Shown here piece by piece: positions 34,931 to 43,308 of a stretch of 64,000 nucleotides of DNA; within the stretch, counting starts at the first letter, position 1, and each line of letters opens with the position of its first letter. Position numbers and translations under genes: made by a program. Below the pieces are notes generated by a model. That model was not told the origin of the DNA. It ran no database searches and saw only the letters and a program-made list of their open reading frames with translations. Source of the DNA: Anoxybacteroides rupiense (lineage in GTDB: Bacteria > Bacillota > Bacilli > Bacillales > Anoxybacillaceae); NCBI RefSeq assembly GCF_014196195.1, contig NZ_JACIDF010000002.1, positions 248,001 to 312,000 on the forward strand, read 5' to 3'.

Positions 34931-35269
34931 AGTAAGGTTAAAAACATTCTACGTGATTCTAGCACACAGCGAGAAATTTGTCCAACCAAAAGCGTGTCAC
35001 TTACATTGGCCAGCCATCTGAATGCGTGCTCTTCACTATTATAGATGCAGTTAGAAGACTGAGCTTATTGAAAGCAGCATTCCATTTTTTTGACGATCAG
35101 AAGCAAGTTCGGTGACTTGCCTTTGTCACGCCAAAGCACCATTTTCACCTTTCCAATAGTGACAAAATCGTTTATCATGGACGTCTATATGACAAAAAAC
35201 AAGTTGAAATTTCTCGAAATGCATTGCCGCTGATAATTCAATAAGCACATCAATCCAGTCGCGCTATTT
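34931..35269. other. Intergenic region before the cheW-like gene
   Basis: No gene seen. It has a short hairpin CAAGT..GACTTG (35104-35121) similar to that at 12824. Confidence 0.4.
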
Positions 35270-35731
35270 TCATGATTGATTCTCTTTTATGCGCTCCTTA
35301 ATCACCTGCATTCCTTCTAGACTCTCAAACAGGCGGTTGGCATCAATAAGAGTGATCAATCGCTCCGGCAAATTGGCCACTCCAAGAAAATAAGGTGTTT
35401 GCCGGTAGGCGAGCATATTTAACTTCTTTATTGCTTCGCTAGGAATATCAAGGATTTCTTTCGCATCGTCGGCAATAAACGCCACGACCAAATCTTCCGT
35501 CTGGACAACAATCAATCTTGTTTTCTCCGTTTGGATGTATGAATGACGATATAAAATTTTCACCATATCAAGCACCGGCACTAATTCACCGCGAATGCGC
35601 ACAACCCCAAGCATATAATCAGGCATTTGCGGAATCACGGTTGGTGCCGCCATCTTTTCGATGGAAACGACTTGCTCGATCGGAATCGCATATTGCTCGT
35701 TCCCGAGCTGAAATACAACTACTTTATTCAT
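35270..35731 (-). CDS. Stand-alone CheW-domain protein
   Basis: 153 residues covering one complete CheW domain: VVVFQLGNEQYAIPIEQVVSIEK, MLGVVRIRGELVPVLDM and LIVVQTEDLVVAFIADDAKEIL. It couples receptors to CheA in characterised cases. ATG 35731 is used (GGAGAG 8 nt upstream). No other chemotaxis gene is nearby, so its partner is unknown. The C-terminal 20 residues form a charged helix. Confidence 0.85.
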   Translation of the reverse strand: MNKVVVFQLGNEQYAIPIEQVVSIEKMAAPTVIPQMPDYMLGVVRIRGELVPVLDMVKILYRHSYIQTEKTRLIVVQTEDLVVAFIADDAKEILDIPSEAIKKLNMLAYRQTPYFLGVANLPERLITLIDANRLFESLEGMQVIKERIKENQS

Positions 35732-36114
35732 CTTCCATTCTCTCCCCAACAAACACTATATATTCATCATACTCCAGCCTCTGCTGAATATCAAAATTTT
35801 CTATCTAAGTCTTTGTTGTTTATTCTCATATGCTCTAACTGCTGTTCGCAAAATCAATATAAGCTGAAAATGGATAGCAGAAATGCTCGCTCGCTTGTAT
35901 TCTTCATCTGTGTGCTTTCCTCTAGCCGCAACTCTTATCCAAATTTAACTGCATTCGTTCAATAAACGAGGCAAAAGGCATTTGGTCACTTTACTATCCT
36001 AATATAACTACCGCATAAATGAAACGGAAAAATTAGTGGTAAACCCAATCATAATCCCATGTAACATAAAAGGGTGCCTTAAATCCAACTGTCTTTTAAG
36101 ACACCCCGTCTTTC
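35732..36114. other. Intergenic region between cheW-like gene and yqjE
   Basis: No gene seen. It contains the yqjE terminator and the promoter region of the cheW-like gene. Confidence 0.5.
36066..36106 (-). terminator. Terminator of yqjE
   Basis: GGGTGCCTTAAA (36072-36083) pairs with TTTAAGACACCC (36095-36106), and the minus strand continues TTTTATG. It starts 9 bp from the yqjE stop. Confidence 0.75.
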
Positions 36115-37233
36115 TTATTTCGCTACTTCTTCGATAATCGCAATGACCATTTCCGCCGTTTTTACAAGCTCTTCAATTGGCATCTTCTCATTTGTGGTGT
36201 GAATATCTTCATATCCTACAGCTAAGTTCACGGTTGGAATGCCGAAGCCAGCAATTACATTGGCATCACTGCCTCCTCCGCTGTGCAAAAGCTCGCACGA
36301 ACGACCAATTTTAGCGGCAGCACGTTTCGCTATTTCTACCACATGATCCCCGTCGCCGAACTTGAAGCCCGGATACATGACTTCTACTTGGACATGTGCA
36401 CGTCCTCCCATTTCCTCTGCTACCCGTTCAAACGCCTCTTTCATCTTCGCTACTTGTGCTTCCATTTTTTCTGGCACGAGCGAGCGCGCTTCTGCTAAAA
36501 TATTAACGCGATCGCAGACGATATTCGTTTGTGTTCCGCCTTCAAAGCGGCCAATATTCGCTGTCGTTTCTTCATCAATGCGGCCAAGCGGCATTTGGGC
36601 AATTGCCTTCGATGCGATGGTGATTGCCGATACCCCGCGCTCAGGTGCCACCCCCGCATGCGCTGTTTTCCCATGAATCACCACTTTTAATTTTGCCTGT
36701 GTCGGCGCAGCAACCACGATATTTCCTACTTTTCCGTCGCTGTCCAATGCATAGCCGAATTTAGCCGTAATCAGAGATGGATCAAGGGCTTTCGCGCCAA
36801 CAAGACCAGATTCCTCACCAACCGTAATAATAAATTGAATGGTTCCGTGTGCCATATTTTGCTCTTTAAGGACACGGATCGCTTCAAACATTGCCGCAAG
36901 CCCTGCTTTATCGTCGGCGCCTAAAATGGTCGTGCCGTCTGTTACAACATAGCCATCCTGAATCGAAGGCTTCACTCCTTTTCCCGGAACGACGGTATCC
37001 ATGTGGGATGTAAAGTAAATAGGGTCAATTCCTTCTTTTGTGGCTTCAAGCGTGCAAATTAAATTTCCTGCCCCATGTCCTGTTTGACCTGTCGTATCAT
37101 CTTCGATCACATGAAGTCCAAGCGCTTCAAATTTTTGTTTTAATACTTTGGCGATTTCTCCTTCATATTTTGTCTCTGAATCAATTTGAACAAGCTCTAA
37201 AAACTCATCCACTAAACGTTGTTCATTAATCAT
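36115..37233 (-). CDS. yqjE: M20 family peptidase YqjE (PepT-like)
   Basis: Zinc aminopeptidase of the peptidase T-like group, 372 residues. The metal ligands are visible in YFTSHMDTVVPG (His, Asp), TILGADDKAGLAAM (bridging Asp), TVGEESGLVGAKAL (catalytic and ligand Glu) and the late HSGGGSDANV. A dimerisation domain (THAGVAPE-type sequence KTAHAGVAPERG) sits between. Stands alone with its own terminator. Substrate unknown. Confidence 0.9.
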   Translation of the reverse strand: MINEQRLVDEFLELVQIDSETKYEGEIAKVLKQKFEALGLHVIEDDTTGQTGHGAGNLICTLEATKEGIDPIYFTSHMDTVVPGKGVKPSIQDGYVVTDGTTILGADDKAGLAAMFEAIRVLKEQNMAHGTIQFIITVGEESGLVGAKALDPSLITAKFGYALDSDGKVGNIVVAAPTQAKLKVVIHGKTAHAGVAPERGVSAITIASKAIAQMPLGRIDEETTANIGRFEGGTQTNIVCDRVNILAEARSLVPEKMEAQVAKMKEAFERVAEEMGGRAHVQVEVMYPGFKFGDGDHVVEIAKRAAAKIGRSCELLHSGGGSDANVIAGFGIPTVNLAVGYEDIHTTNEKMPIEELVKTAEMVIAIIEEVAK

Positions 37234-37506
37234 CTAACAAGCCCCCTGCACTAGTATGTAAAAATCATTATTATAGAAAAATTATACACCATTGTTTCAT
37301 CAATGTCATATAATCGTCACATCCTTTCTATTATGCCCACTTCAAACGATAAACCGCTCTCCCAGCTATACGTCGTTTCAAAGTGAGCGGCTTCTCAATA
37401 GGCATATTAAAACTTCATAGAAGCTTCACTTTTTTATCACAACTAGCTGTTATGCTTCCACTGGCCAATAAATTTTTCATATCATGCTGAAAAGGAGATT
37501 CATATC

Positions 37507-38847
37507 ATGAAAACCTTCTTGTCACCAAAAGATGTATACAAATCCATATGGCGCTGGCATTTTTATGCGGGAATGATCTTTGCGCCACTTCTCATCCTTT
37601 TGGCTATTACAGGGGCCATTTACTTGTTTAAACCACAAATAGAATCCGTTTTATATAAAAATTACTATTACATCCCAAAAGAAACTCAGGAGCTGACACC
37701 AAGCGAATTAATCGCAAATGTCAAACACCGATATCCGAGCGCCACCATTACACGCTACAAACCAAGTGATGCGGCAAACCGTTCCACAGAAGTGGGGATC
37801 GTTTGGAACAACAAAGCCTATACCGTTTTTATCAATCCGTATAACGGGAGCATTTTAGGGAAGCTAGCAGATGAATCCAGGCTGATGAATATCGTGGTCA
37901 AGCTTCACGGGGAGATCATGGCTGGTACCATCGGAGATCGTTTAGTTGAATTGGCTGCATGCTGGGCTATTATTCTATTAGTCACCGGCCTCTATTTATG
38001 GTGGCCTCGTAACCGTTCTTTATATGGAATAATCAAAATTCGCCTGCATGCCGGAAAACGCGCAATGTGGAAAGATTTCCACTCCATCGTAGCGATTTGG
38101 CTTTCTGCCTTCATTTTATTGCTCATCATAACAGGATTGCCTTGGGCTGGGTTTATGGGAGACAAAATTAACCGCATAGCAACAGCTACACAATCTGGAT
38201 ATCCTTCTGGTTTATGGGATGGTAACATTCCAGAATCCTCCATACCGACGAAATCAGTAGCCAAAGTGCCTTGGGCAGCTGAAAATATGCCCGTTCCGCA
38301 ATCCCAAGAAAATGGACCGGCGGCACTTCCTGTTGAAAAAATCATTGAAATTGCCAAAGAGAGAAATGTACATCCTGGATTTGAAGTGAATTTTCCGGAA
38401 GGAGAAAAAGGCGTATATACGGTTTCGGTATTCCCCACACTTCCGCAGGATCAAGCCACATTGCATATCGACCAATACAGCGGAAAGGTGCTAGCAGATT
38501 TACGGTTCAAAGATTATGGATGGATGGCTAAATGGATTGAAATTGGCATTGCTCTTCATGAGGGACGCTACTTTGGGTTATTTAATCAAATATTAGGACT
38601 GATTGCCTGTCTTGGGCTCATCTTCATTGCTTATAGCGGTGTAGTCATGTGGTGGAAGCGCCGGCCGCAAGGAAAATTAGGAACGCCTCCGGCACCGCAA
38701 AATAAAAAAGCCATGCGCGTAGTAACAGCGCTCATCGTGATCCTCGGAATTGCGATGCCTTTGGTTGCTCTTTCCTTAGCAGCCGCTCTTATTTTTGATT
38801 GGTTGATCATTCGACGCATTCCAAAATTACACGCTTGGTTTTCATAA
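37507..38847 (+). CDS. PepSY-associated membrane protein (PiuB-like)
   Basis: 446 residues. The N-terminal helix is in WRWHFYAGMIFAPLLILLAITGAIYLF (His conserved), then a PepSY-like exterior domain, two helices near 145-165 and 195-215 (FHSIVAIWLSAFILLLIITGL), a second exterior PepSY domain and three C-terminal helices. The family is linked to iron/siderophore reduction (PiuB, FsrB-like). A Fur box was looked for upstream but not found, so the iron link is uncertain. It starts 10 nt after AAAGGAG. Confidence 0.8.
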   Translation: MKTFLSPKDVYKSIWRWHFYAGMIFAPLLILLAITGAIYLFKPQIESVLYKNYYYIPKETQELTPSELIANVKHRYPSATITRYKPSDAANRSTEVGIVWNNKAYTVFINPYNGSILGKLADESRLMNIVVKLHGEIMAGTIGDRLVELAACWAIILLVTGLYLWWPRNRSLYGIIKIRLHAGKRAMWKDFHSIVAIWLSAFILLLIITGLPWAGFMGDKINRIATATQSGYPSGLWDGNIPESSIPTKSVAKVPWAAENMPVPQSQENGPAALPVEKIIEIAKERNVHPGFEVNFPEGEKGVYTVSVFPTLPQDQATLHIDQYSGKVLADLRFKDYGWMAKWIEIGIALHEGRYFGLFNQILGLIACLGLIFIAYSGVVMWWKRRPQGKLGTPPAPQNKKAMRVVTALIVILGIAMPLVALSLAAALIFDWLIIRRIPKLHAWFS

Positions 38848-38851
38848 GAAA

Positions 38852-38879
38852 GGGCGAACAGGCTGCAGCCTGTTCGCCC
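38852..38879. repeat. 28-bp perfect palindrome
   Basis: Each half is GGGCGAACAGGCTG (or its complement), with no loop. It starts 4 bp after the stop of the PepSY gene and is followed at once by dispersed repeat copy 3. It may act as terminator on the plus strand despite the lack of a T-run, or as a protein-binding site. Confidence 0.8.
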
Positions 38880-38881
38880 AA

Positions 38882-39040
38882 ACTATTGACAAACGCTTTC
38901 ATCCCCTGTCATTAGCCGCGCTCGTTCGCTCATCAACGTTTTTATTTGATTTGTGTCTTCGCTCGTCTATGTTCCTTTTCCGTTCTAGTCCGATATGGAA
39001 AATAACAGGAGACAAAGCCTAAATGGACTTTGTCTCCTCT
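38882..39040. repeat. Dispersed repeat, copy 3
   Basis: TTGACAAACGCTTTCATCC, CGCTCGTTCGCTCATCAACG and TTGTGTCTTCGCT align in order with copy 1 (11945-12116). It ends in the hairpin GGAGACAAAGCC-5-GGACTTTGTCTCC (39008-39037), 30 bp from the mmdA stop. Confidence 0.7.
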
Positions 39041-39067
39041 CTGAGCGACCGCTCAGTGTTACACAAA

Positions 39068-40618
39068 TTATAATGGAATGTTTCCGTGTTTTTTCTGCGG
39101 ACGCTCCTCCTGCTTATGACGGAGCATGTCGAGTGCTTGAATCAGCTTCACTCTTGTATCGCGTGGATCAATCACATCATCCACCATTCCGTATTTGGCG
39201 GCGACATATGGATTTGCGAATTTATTGCGATACTCCTCAATTTTTTGTGCTCGCGTTTCTTCTGGATTTGCGCTTTTCTCAATTTCGCCGGCGAAGATGA
39301 TATTAGCGGCTCCTTGAGGCCCCATGACAGCAATTTCTGCGTTCGGCCAAGCGTATACAACATCCGCTCCAATCGCTTTGCTATTTAGTGCCACGTACGC
39401 GCCGCCGTACGCTTTGCGCAAAATGACAGTGATTTTTGGAACCGTCGCTTCAGAGTAGGCGTATAAAATTTTCGCTCCGTGACGAATGATGCCGCCATGC
39501 TCCTGTTTAACCCCCGGAAAGAAGCCGGTCACATCTTCAAATGTAATAATTGGGATATTGAATGAATCACAAAAACGAATAAAGCGGGAGGCTTTATCAG
39601 ACGAATCGATATCAAGACCGCCGGCCATAAATTTCGGCTGGTTGCACACAAGCCCAACCACTTCTCCTTTAATGCGAGCAAAACCAACGACAATATTTTT
39701 AGCAAAGTCTTTATGCACTTCCATAAATGATCCTTCATCGACGACCTGAAGCACCACATTGCGCACATCGTACGGACGTACCGCATCCACTGGAATCGCG
39801 TCAGCTAAGTCTGGCCGATCATCATCATCGTCTGGGACAGAGCTAGCCGGCGGTTTTTCTTGACAATTTTGCGGAAGATAGCTTAACAGCCGACGCACTT
39901 CCTCTAGCACTTCTTCCTCCGATTTTCCAGAAAAATGCGCATTACCGCTGATTGTGTTATGTACACGGGCTCCTCCCAAATCCTCAGCGCTGATTTTTTC
40001 GCCCGTCACTGTTTCAATGACTTTTGGGCCAGTGATAAACATCTGACTCGTTTTTTCCACCATGAAAACAAAGTCTGTAATCGCCGGCGAATAAACGGCA
40101 CCGCCCGCACAAGGTCCCATAATCACAGAAATTTGCGGAATCACTCCAGAGTAAATGGCATTTCGGTAAAAAATATGCCCATATCCATCAAGTGATAAAA
40201 CGCCTTCTTGAATGCGAGCGCCTCCTGAATCATTTAGTCCGATGACGGGCGCTCCTGTTTTCGCCGCCAAATCCATAATATTCGTGATTTTTTTGGCATG
40301 CATTTCTCCCAGCGCACCGCCAAAAACTGTAAAATCTTGCGAAAAGACGAATACGGTTCTTCCATTCATTTTCCCATATCCAGTCACAACGCCATCCCCA
40401 GGTCCTTTTTTTCCTTCAAGGCCAAAATCGGTACAGCGATGCTCCATAAATGGATTTAATTCGACAAACGTCCCCTCGTCTAAAAGTAAATCAATGCGCT
40501 CGCGGGCAGTAAGCTTTCCTTTTGCATGCTGCTTCTCAATTTTATCATCCCCGCCGCCCAATTCAATTTCTCGGCGTCGGTCATAGAGCTCATTAATTTT
40601 GTCATACATGTCTGTCAT
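39068..40618 (-). CDS. yqjD: Acyl-CoA carboxylase beta subunit (propionyl-CoA carboxylase / methylmalonyl-CoA decarboxylase type)
   Basis: 516-residue carboxyltransferase. It has two crotonase-fold halves, with GGARIQEGVLSLDGYG and GPCAGGAVYSPAITDF in the N-terminal half and DVTGFFPGVKQEHGGIIRHG and RKAYGGAYVALNSKA in the C-terminal half; GPQGAANIIF follows. It transfers carboxyl between biotin and propionyl-CoA. It overlaps the epimerase gene by 4 bp (ATGA). No biotin carboxylase is in the window, so its partner is encoded elsewhere, or it works as a decarboxylase subunit. Context with mutAB favours the propionate pathway. Confidence 0.88.
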   Translation of the reverse strand: MTDMYDKINELYDRRREIELGGGDDKIEKQHAKGKLTARERIDLLLDEGTFVELNPFMEHRCTDFGLEGKKGPGDGVVTGYGKMNGRTVFVFSQDFTVFGGALGEMHAKKITNIMDLAAKTGAPVIGLNDSGGARIQEGVLSLDGYGHIFYRNAIYSGVIPQISVIMGPCAGGAVYSPAITDFVFMVEKTSQMFITGPKVIETVTGEKISAEDLGGARVHNTISGNAHFSGKSEEEVLEEVRRLLSYLPQNCQEKPPASSVPDDDDDRPDLADAIPVDAVRPYDVRNVVLQVVDEGSFMEVHKDFAKNIVVGFARIKGEVVGLVCNQPKFMAGGLDIDSSDKASRFIRFCDSFNIPIITFEDVTGFFPGVKQEHGGIIRHGAKILYAYSEATVPKITVILRKAYGGAYVALNSKAIGADVVYAWPNAEIAVMGPQGAANIIFAGEIEKSANPEETRAQKIEEYRNKFANPYVAAKYGMVDDVIDPRDTRVKLIQALDMLRHKQEERPQKKHGNIPL

Positions 40619-41040
40619 TCTTGATGACCTCCCGCATTTGTTTTTTCACAAAGCTCGTATAACACGCCGTGGGCCGATTTCGGATGCATAAATGCCACAA
40701 GCGCTCCCCCAGCCCCGGTTTTCGGTTTATCTTGAATCATGCGAATTCCCTTTGTTTTTAATTCGTCAATACGAGCTTGAATGTCATCGACACCGAGCGC
40801 AATGTGATGAATTCCTTCTCCCCGCTTTTCAATAAATGCGGCAACAGCGCTATCCGGGGCCGTCGGTTCTAATAGTTCAATCTTTGCTTCTCCCAGCTTT
40901 AAAAACGCTACTTTTACCTTTTCCGATTCGACTTCCTCGATTCCAACCAGCGGCAGTTGCAGCGTATCGACATAAAATGGCAGCGCTTTCTCAATCGACG
41001 AAACCGCAATGCCGATATGGTCGATTTTCTTTACGTTCAT
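40615..41040 (-). CDS. mce: Methylmalonyl-CoA epimerase
   Basis: Racemises (2S)- and (2R)-methylmalonyl-CoA. It has 141 residues, a vicinal-oxygen-chelate fold with two beta-alpha-beta-beta-beta modules. Metal residues are H in KIDHIGIAV (about 8), E/H in GIHHIALGVDD and E in HGVLYELCE. It precedes and overlaps the carboxylase gene, which fits the sequence propionyl-CoA to methylmalonyl-CoA. YqjC in B. subtilis. Confidence 0.93.
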   Translation of the reverse strand: MNVKKIDHIGIAVSSIEKALPFYVDTLQLPLVGIEEVESEKVKVAFLKLGEAKIELLEPTAPDSAVAAFIEKRGEGIHHIALGVDDIQARIDELKTKGIRMIQDKPKTGAGGALVAFMHPKSAHGVLYELCEKTNAGGHQE

Positions 41041-41142
41041 CCGTCTAATCCCCTTTGCTGTGAATATTCATAAACATTATTTATATTCGACCTTTCGACA
41101 AAAAATCCTGCTAACACGTTTTAGAGCGACCTATTTTTTTGC

Positions 41143-41171
41143 TTGTTCACGATTTAAAATGGCGGTACAAT
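41143..41171 (+). promoter_or_regulatory. Sigma-A promoter of the Prli42-like gene
   Basis: TTGTTC (41143-41148), 17 bp, TACAAT (41166-41171), 38 bp before the start codon. Confidence 0.55.
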
Positions 41172-41208
41172 GATAAATGGCAATATGTTTAGATAGGGAG
41201 GAAATCTC

Positions 41209-41304
41209 ATGTCCCGCAAAAAAACGCAAAAAATTGTCGTATACTTAATGCTTATTACCATGCTGTTAACAACTATTTTAGCAGGCGTTGGTATGTGGTT
41301 TTAA
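41209..41304 (+). CDS. Prli42-like membrane miniprotein
   Basis: 31 residues: MSRKKTQKIVVYLMLITMLL followed by TTILAGVGMWF, a basic start and one membrane helix (about 9-29). AGGGAGG lies 8 nt before the ATG, with a promoter and a terminator around it, so it is a real single-gene unit. The pattern (basic N-terminus, VVYLMLI, short GxxMF-type end) agrees with Prli42, the miniprotein that anchors the stressosome to the membrane in Listeria. The role here is transferred. Confidence 0.75.
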   Translation: MSRKKTQKIVVYLMLITMLLTTILAGVGMWF

Positions 41305-41311
41305 TAAGAGA

Positions 41312-41345
41312 GGCGACTTTTCCATCAAAGTCGCCCGTCTTTCTT
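41312..41345. terminator. Shared terminator between Prli42-like and L,D-transpeptidase genes
   Basis: GGCGACTTT-6-AAAGTCGCC (41312-41320, 41327-41335) followed by CGTCTTTCTTTT on the plus strand. Confidence 0.7.
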
Positions 41346-41852
41346 TTATCGCATCGCTCCCTGCTGTCTAGCTAGCACGGCAAATGATTCATTGCTACGA
41401 ACAATGAACACCTTGGTTCCTTCTGGAATTTTTTCATATAGCGTTTCCACATCCCGATTGTGCATGCGCACACACCCTTGCGTAATATAACGGCCAATCG
41501 ATTGTGAATTGTTTGTGCCGTGGATTCCATAGATTCGTCCATCGGTTCCTTTTGCATCAAAGCCGATCCATCTTGTTCCAAGCGGGTTGCTTGGAGCACC
41601 TCCGGGAATACTCTTCTTTCGGTAATATGGATTTTTCGCTTTTACCTTCACTGTAAACAGCCCTTCAGGTGTTAAAGCTGTTGTGACACCTGTTGCCACA
41701 GGATAAACCGCCTCAATTCTTCCTCCTCGAATAAAAGCAAGCTGATTCGTCGCCTTGTTAATAATAATAAAAGGCTGGGTGGCTGATGATGCTGATGATG
41801 TCGTCGGCCACAGCAATGAGCATGATAGCATAATCGCCATAAGTAGCCGCAT
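41346..41852 (-). CDS. L,D-transpeptidase (YkuD domain)
   Basis: 168 residues with a signal peptide (MRLLMAIMLSCSLLWPTTSS, cleavage near SSA) and a YkuD domain. The catalytic motif is YGIHGTNNSQSIG then TQGCVRMHNRDVETLY, with the His and the Cys (C near 130) in place. It forms 3-3 links or tailors peptidoglycan outside the membrane. It lacks a LysM domain. It is convergent with the Prli42-like gene. Confidence 0.88.
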   Translation of the reverse strand: MRLLMAIMLSCSLLWPTTSSASSATQPFIIINKATNQLAFIRGGRIEAVYPVATGVTTALTPEGLFTVKVKAKNPYYRKKSIPGGAPSNPLGTRWIGFDAKGTDGRIYGIHGTNNSQSIGRYITQGCVRMHNRDVETLYEKIPEGTKVFIVRSNESFAVLARQQGAMR

Positions 41853-41913
41853 ATAATTTCACCCTTTGCTTTTTCTTATATTTTGAAGCAAAAAGGAAAA
41901 CCCCATTCATGAT

Positions 41914-42870
41914 TTATTTGTCAGGATGAAACTGGCTTTTAATGATTAAATATTGCTCCAATTCCTTCACTAGGTGAAGCAATGCCGCTCGCTCTTCAAA
42001 CTCTTCGCGCGTTTTCGGAAGCTCCATTGCCTCAAATTGCTTTTTCATATCATGAAGCTTTTGCAAAAAACGATCAGCTGTATTGCCTGGATGAATGGCA
42101 TCGCTCAGCTCATCAATAAAATCAGCAACGACTTTTCGCTGCTCCACTGTATATGTAAGCGACGTCACAAGCGGAAGCACCCGCTCGATAATTTCAAACT
42201 GTTTTTCCCGCATTCGAAAATAGTGATAATATCCTGTTTCATTCCTTAAGAAATGGTTTTGGAGATTGTGCAAAGCCGCTATTTTCGCTTCCTGTAAAAT
42301 ATCTGCTGCCAGCATAAGCTCTTTCCCGTCCCAGCTGCTCTCGTTCGTCCGCAAATACTTCACAACTTCCTTCAAAATAATGCGAAATAAGTCTTCAATG
42401 ATGCGCTGGTACTCCTTCAATTTCTTCTCGATGCTAGGCATATACATATTGACAATAAGAGCCACGCCAATTCCGATCACAACCAACAGTACCTCATTGA
42501 TGACAATTTGCACGGTAAATTGTTTAGCCGCATAAAAATGAAGAATGATAACAGAGCTTGTCGCAATCCCTTCCGTGATCTTCAGCCTAACCGTCGCCGG
42601 AATAAAAAAGAGCAGCAGCAATCCAATCGAGACAGGATGATAAGCAATTCCTTTAAAAAAAATAAAGGAAAACACGATAGCTACCATGCAAGCAGCAAAG
42701 CGGGCCCACGCGGTTTGCAGCGATTTCTTTTTCGTCACCTGAATGCATAAAAGTGTAATAATTCCGGCTGATACAAAGTTATGCAATCCAAAATACTGAG
42801 CTAAACTAATAGAAGCGGTTGTGCCGATCGCTGTTTTAATGGTGCGATATCCTATTTTCAGCCTATACAC
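41914..42870 (-). CDS. yqjA: Aromatic acid exporter family protein YqjA
   Basis: About 315-318 residues with an N-terminal membrane half (helices near 12-30, 32-45, 56-72, 78-95, 120-142) and a cytosolic helical half containing YMPSIEKKLKEYQRIIEDLF. This is the ArAE_1/YqjA layout. The GTG at 42870 overlaps its own AGGGGG, so spacing is poor. CTG at 42861, six nt after AGGGGGTG, begins LKIGYRTIKTA, where homologues start MKIGYRTIKTA. The true start may therefore be CTG. Confidence 0.85.
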   Translation of the reverse strand: MYRLKIGYRTIKTAIGTTASISLAQYFGLHNFVSAGIITLLCIQVTKKKSLQTAWARFAACMVAIVFSFIFFKGIAYHPVSIGLLLLFFIPATVRLKITEGIATSSVIILHFYAAKQFTVQIVINEVLLVVIGIGVALIVNMYMPSIEKKLKEYQRIIEDLFRIILKEVVKYLRTNESSWDGKELMLAADILQEAKIAALHNLQNHFLRNETGYYHYFRMREKQFEIIERVLPLVTSLTYTVEQRKVVADFIDELSDAIHPGNTADRFLQKLHDMKKQFEAMELPKTREEFEERAALLHLVKELEQYLIIKSQFHPDK

Positions 42871-43308
42871 CCCCTGTGAATGTCATGATGCTAACCACTT
42901 CATCATATAGAAGCTTGAGGCATTAACATCTGTTCTCGCATGCGCAAGCGCTGATCTGATTTCGCTGGTCAGGTAGACGAAAAGGCAGATCCCTGAACTC
43001 TTCCGACGGTGGATTTCCGTTCATTCCATCTTTGCATTGCTATACAAACACAATTGTTGATGAGCCATTATTTTACTAAAAAGATGGAATGATTGAGCTA
43101 GACACAAGCAGTGTCAATTGGTTTCTATTAGATAATCAATACACCTGATATACAAATTTTCTCGAATCATTCTCTATCCAACATCACCAACTCCGATTCA
43201 AAAAGAAAGGGATATTTGCAAACGGAATGCTCTCGGCTCGTTTTCTTCATCATCCATACTCATTCTATCTGCAAAAAAATAAAAAGATGATCGGCGATCA
43301 CCTTTTTA
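42871..43308. other. Intergenic region between yqjA and artM
   Basis: No gene seen. A stretch at 42965-43000 (GACGAAAAGGCAGATCCCTG) resembles parts of the 33960-34022 region. The artM terminator is at 43281-43307. Confidence 0.5.
43275..43307 (-). terminator. Terminator of artQM
   Basis: AAAAAGATGATC / GATCACCTTTTT (43281-43292, 43296-43307) followed on the minus strand by TATTTTTTT. Confidence 0.75.

Noticed and set aside
34804-34989. 61-codon minus-strand frame between IS605-type relics
   Set aside because: It is composed of relic DNA, with no ribosome site and no family match.
37234-37506. Fur box upstream of the PepSY membrane protein
   Set aside because: No recognisable TGATAATnATTATCA-like repeat is present.
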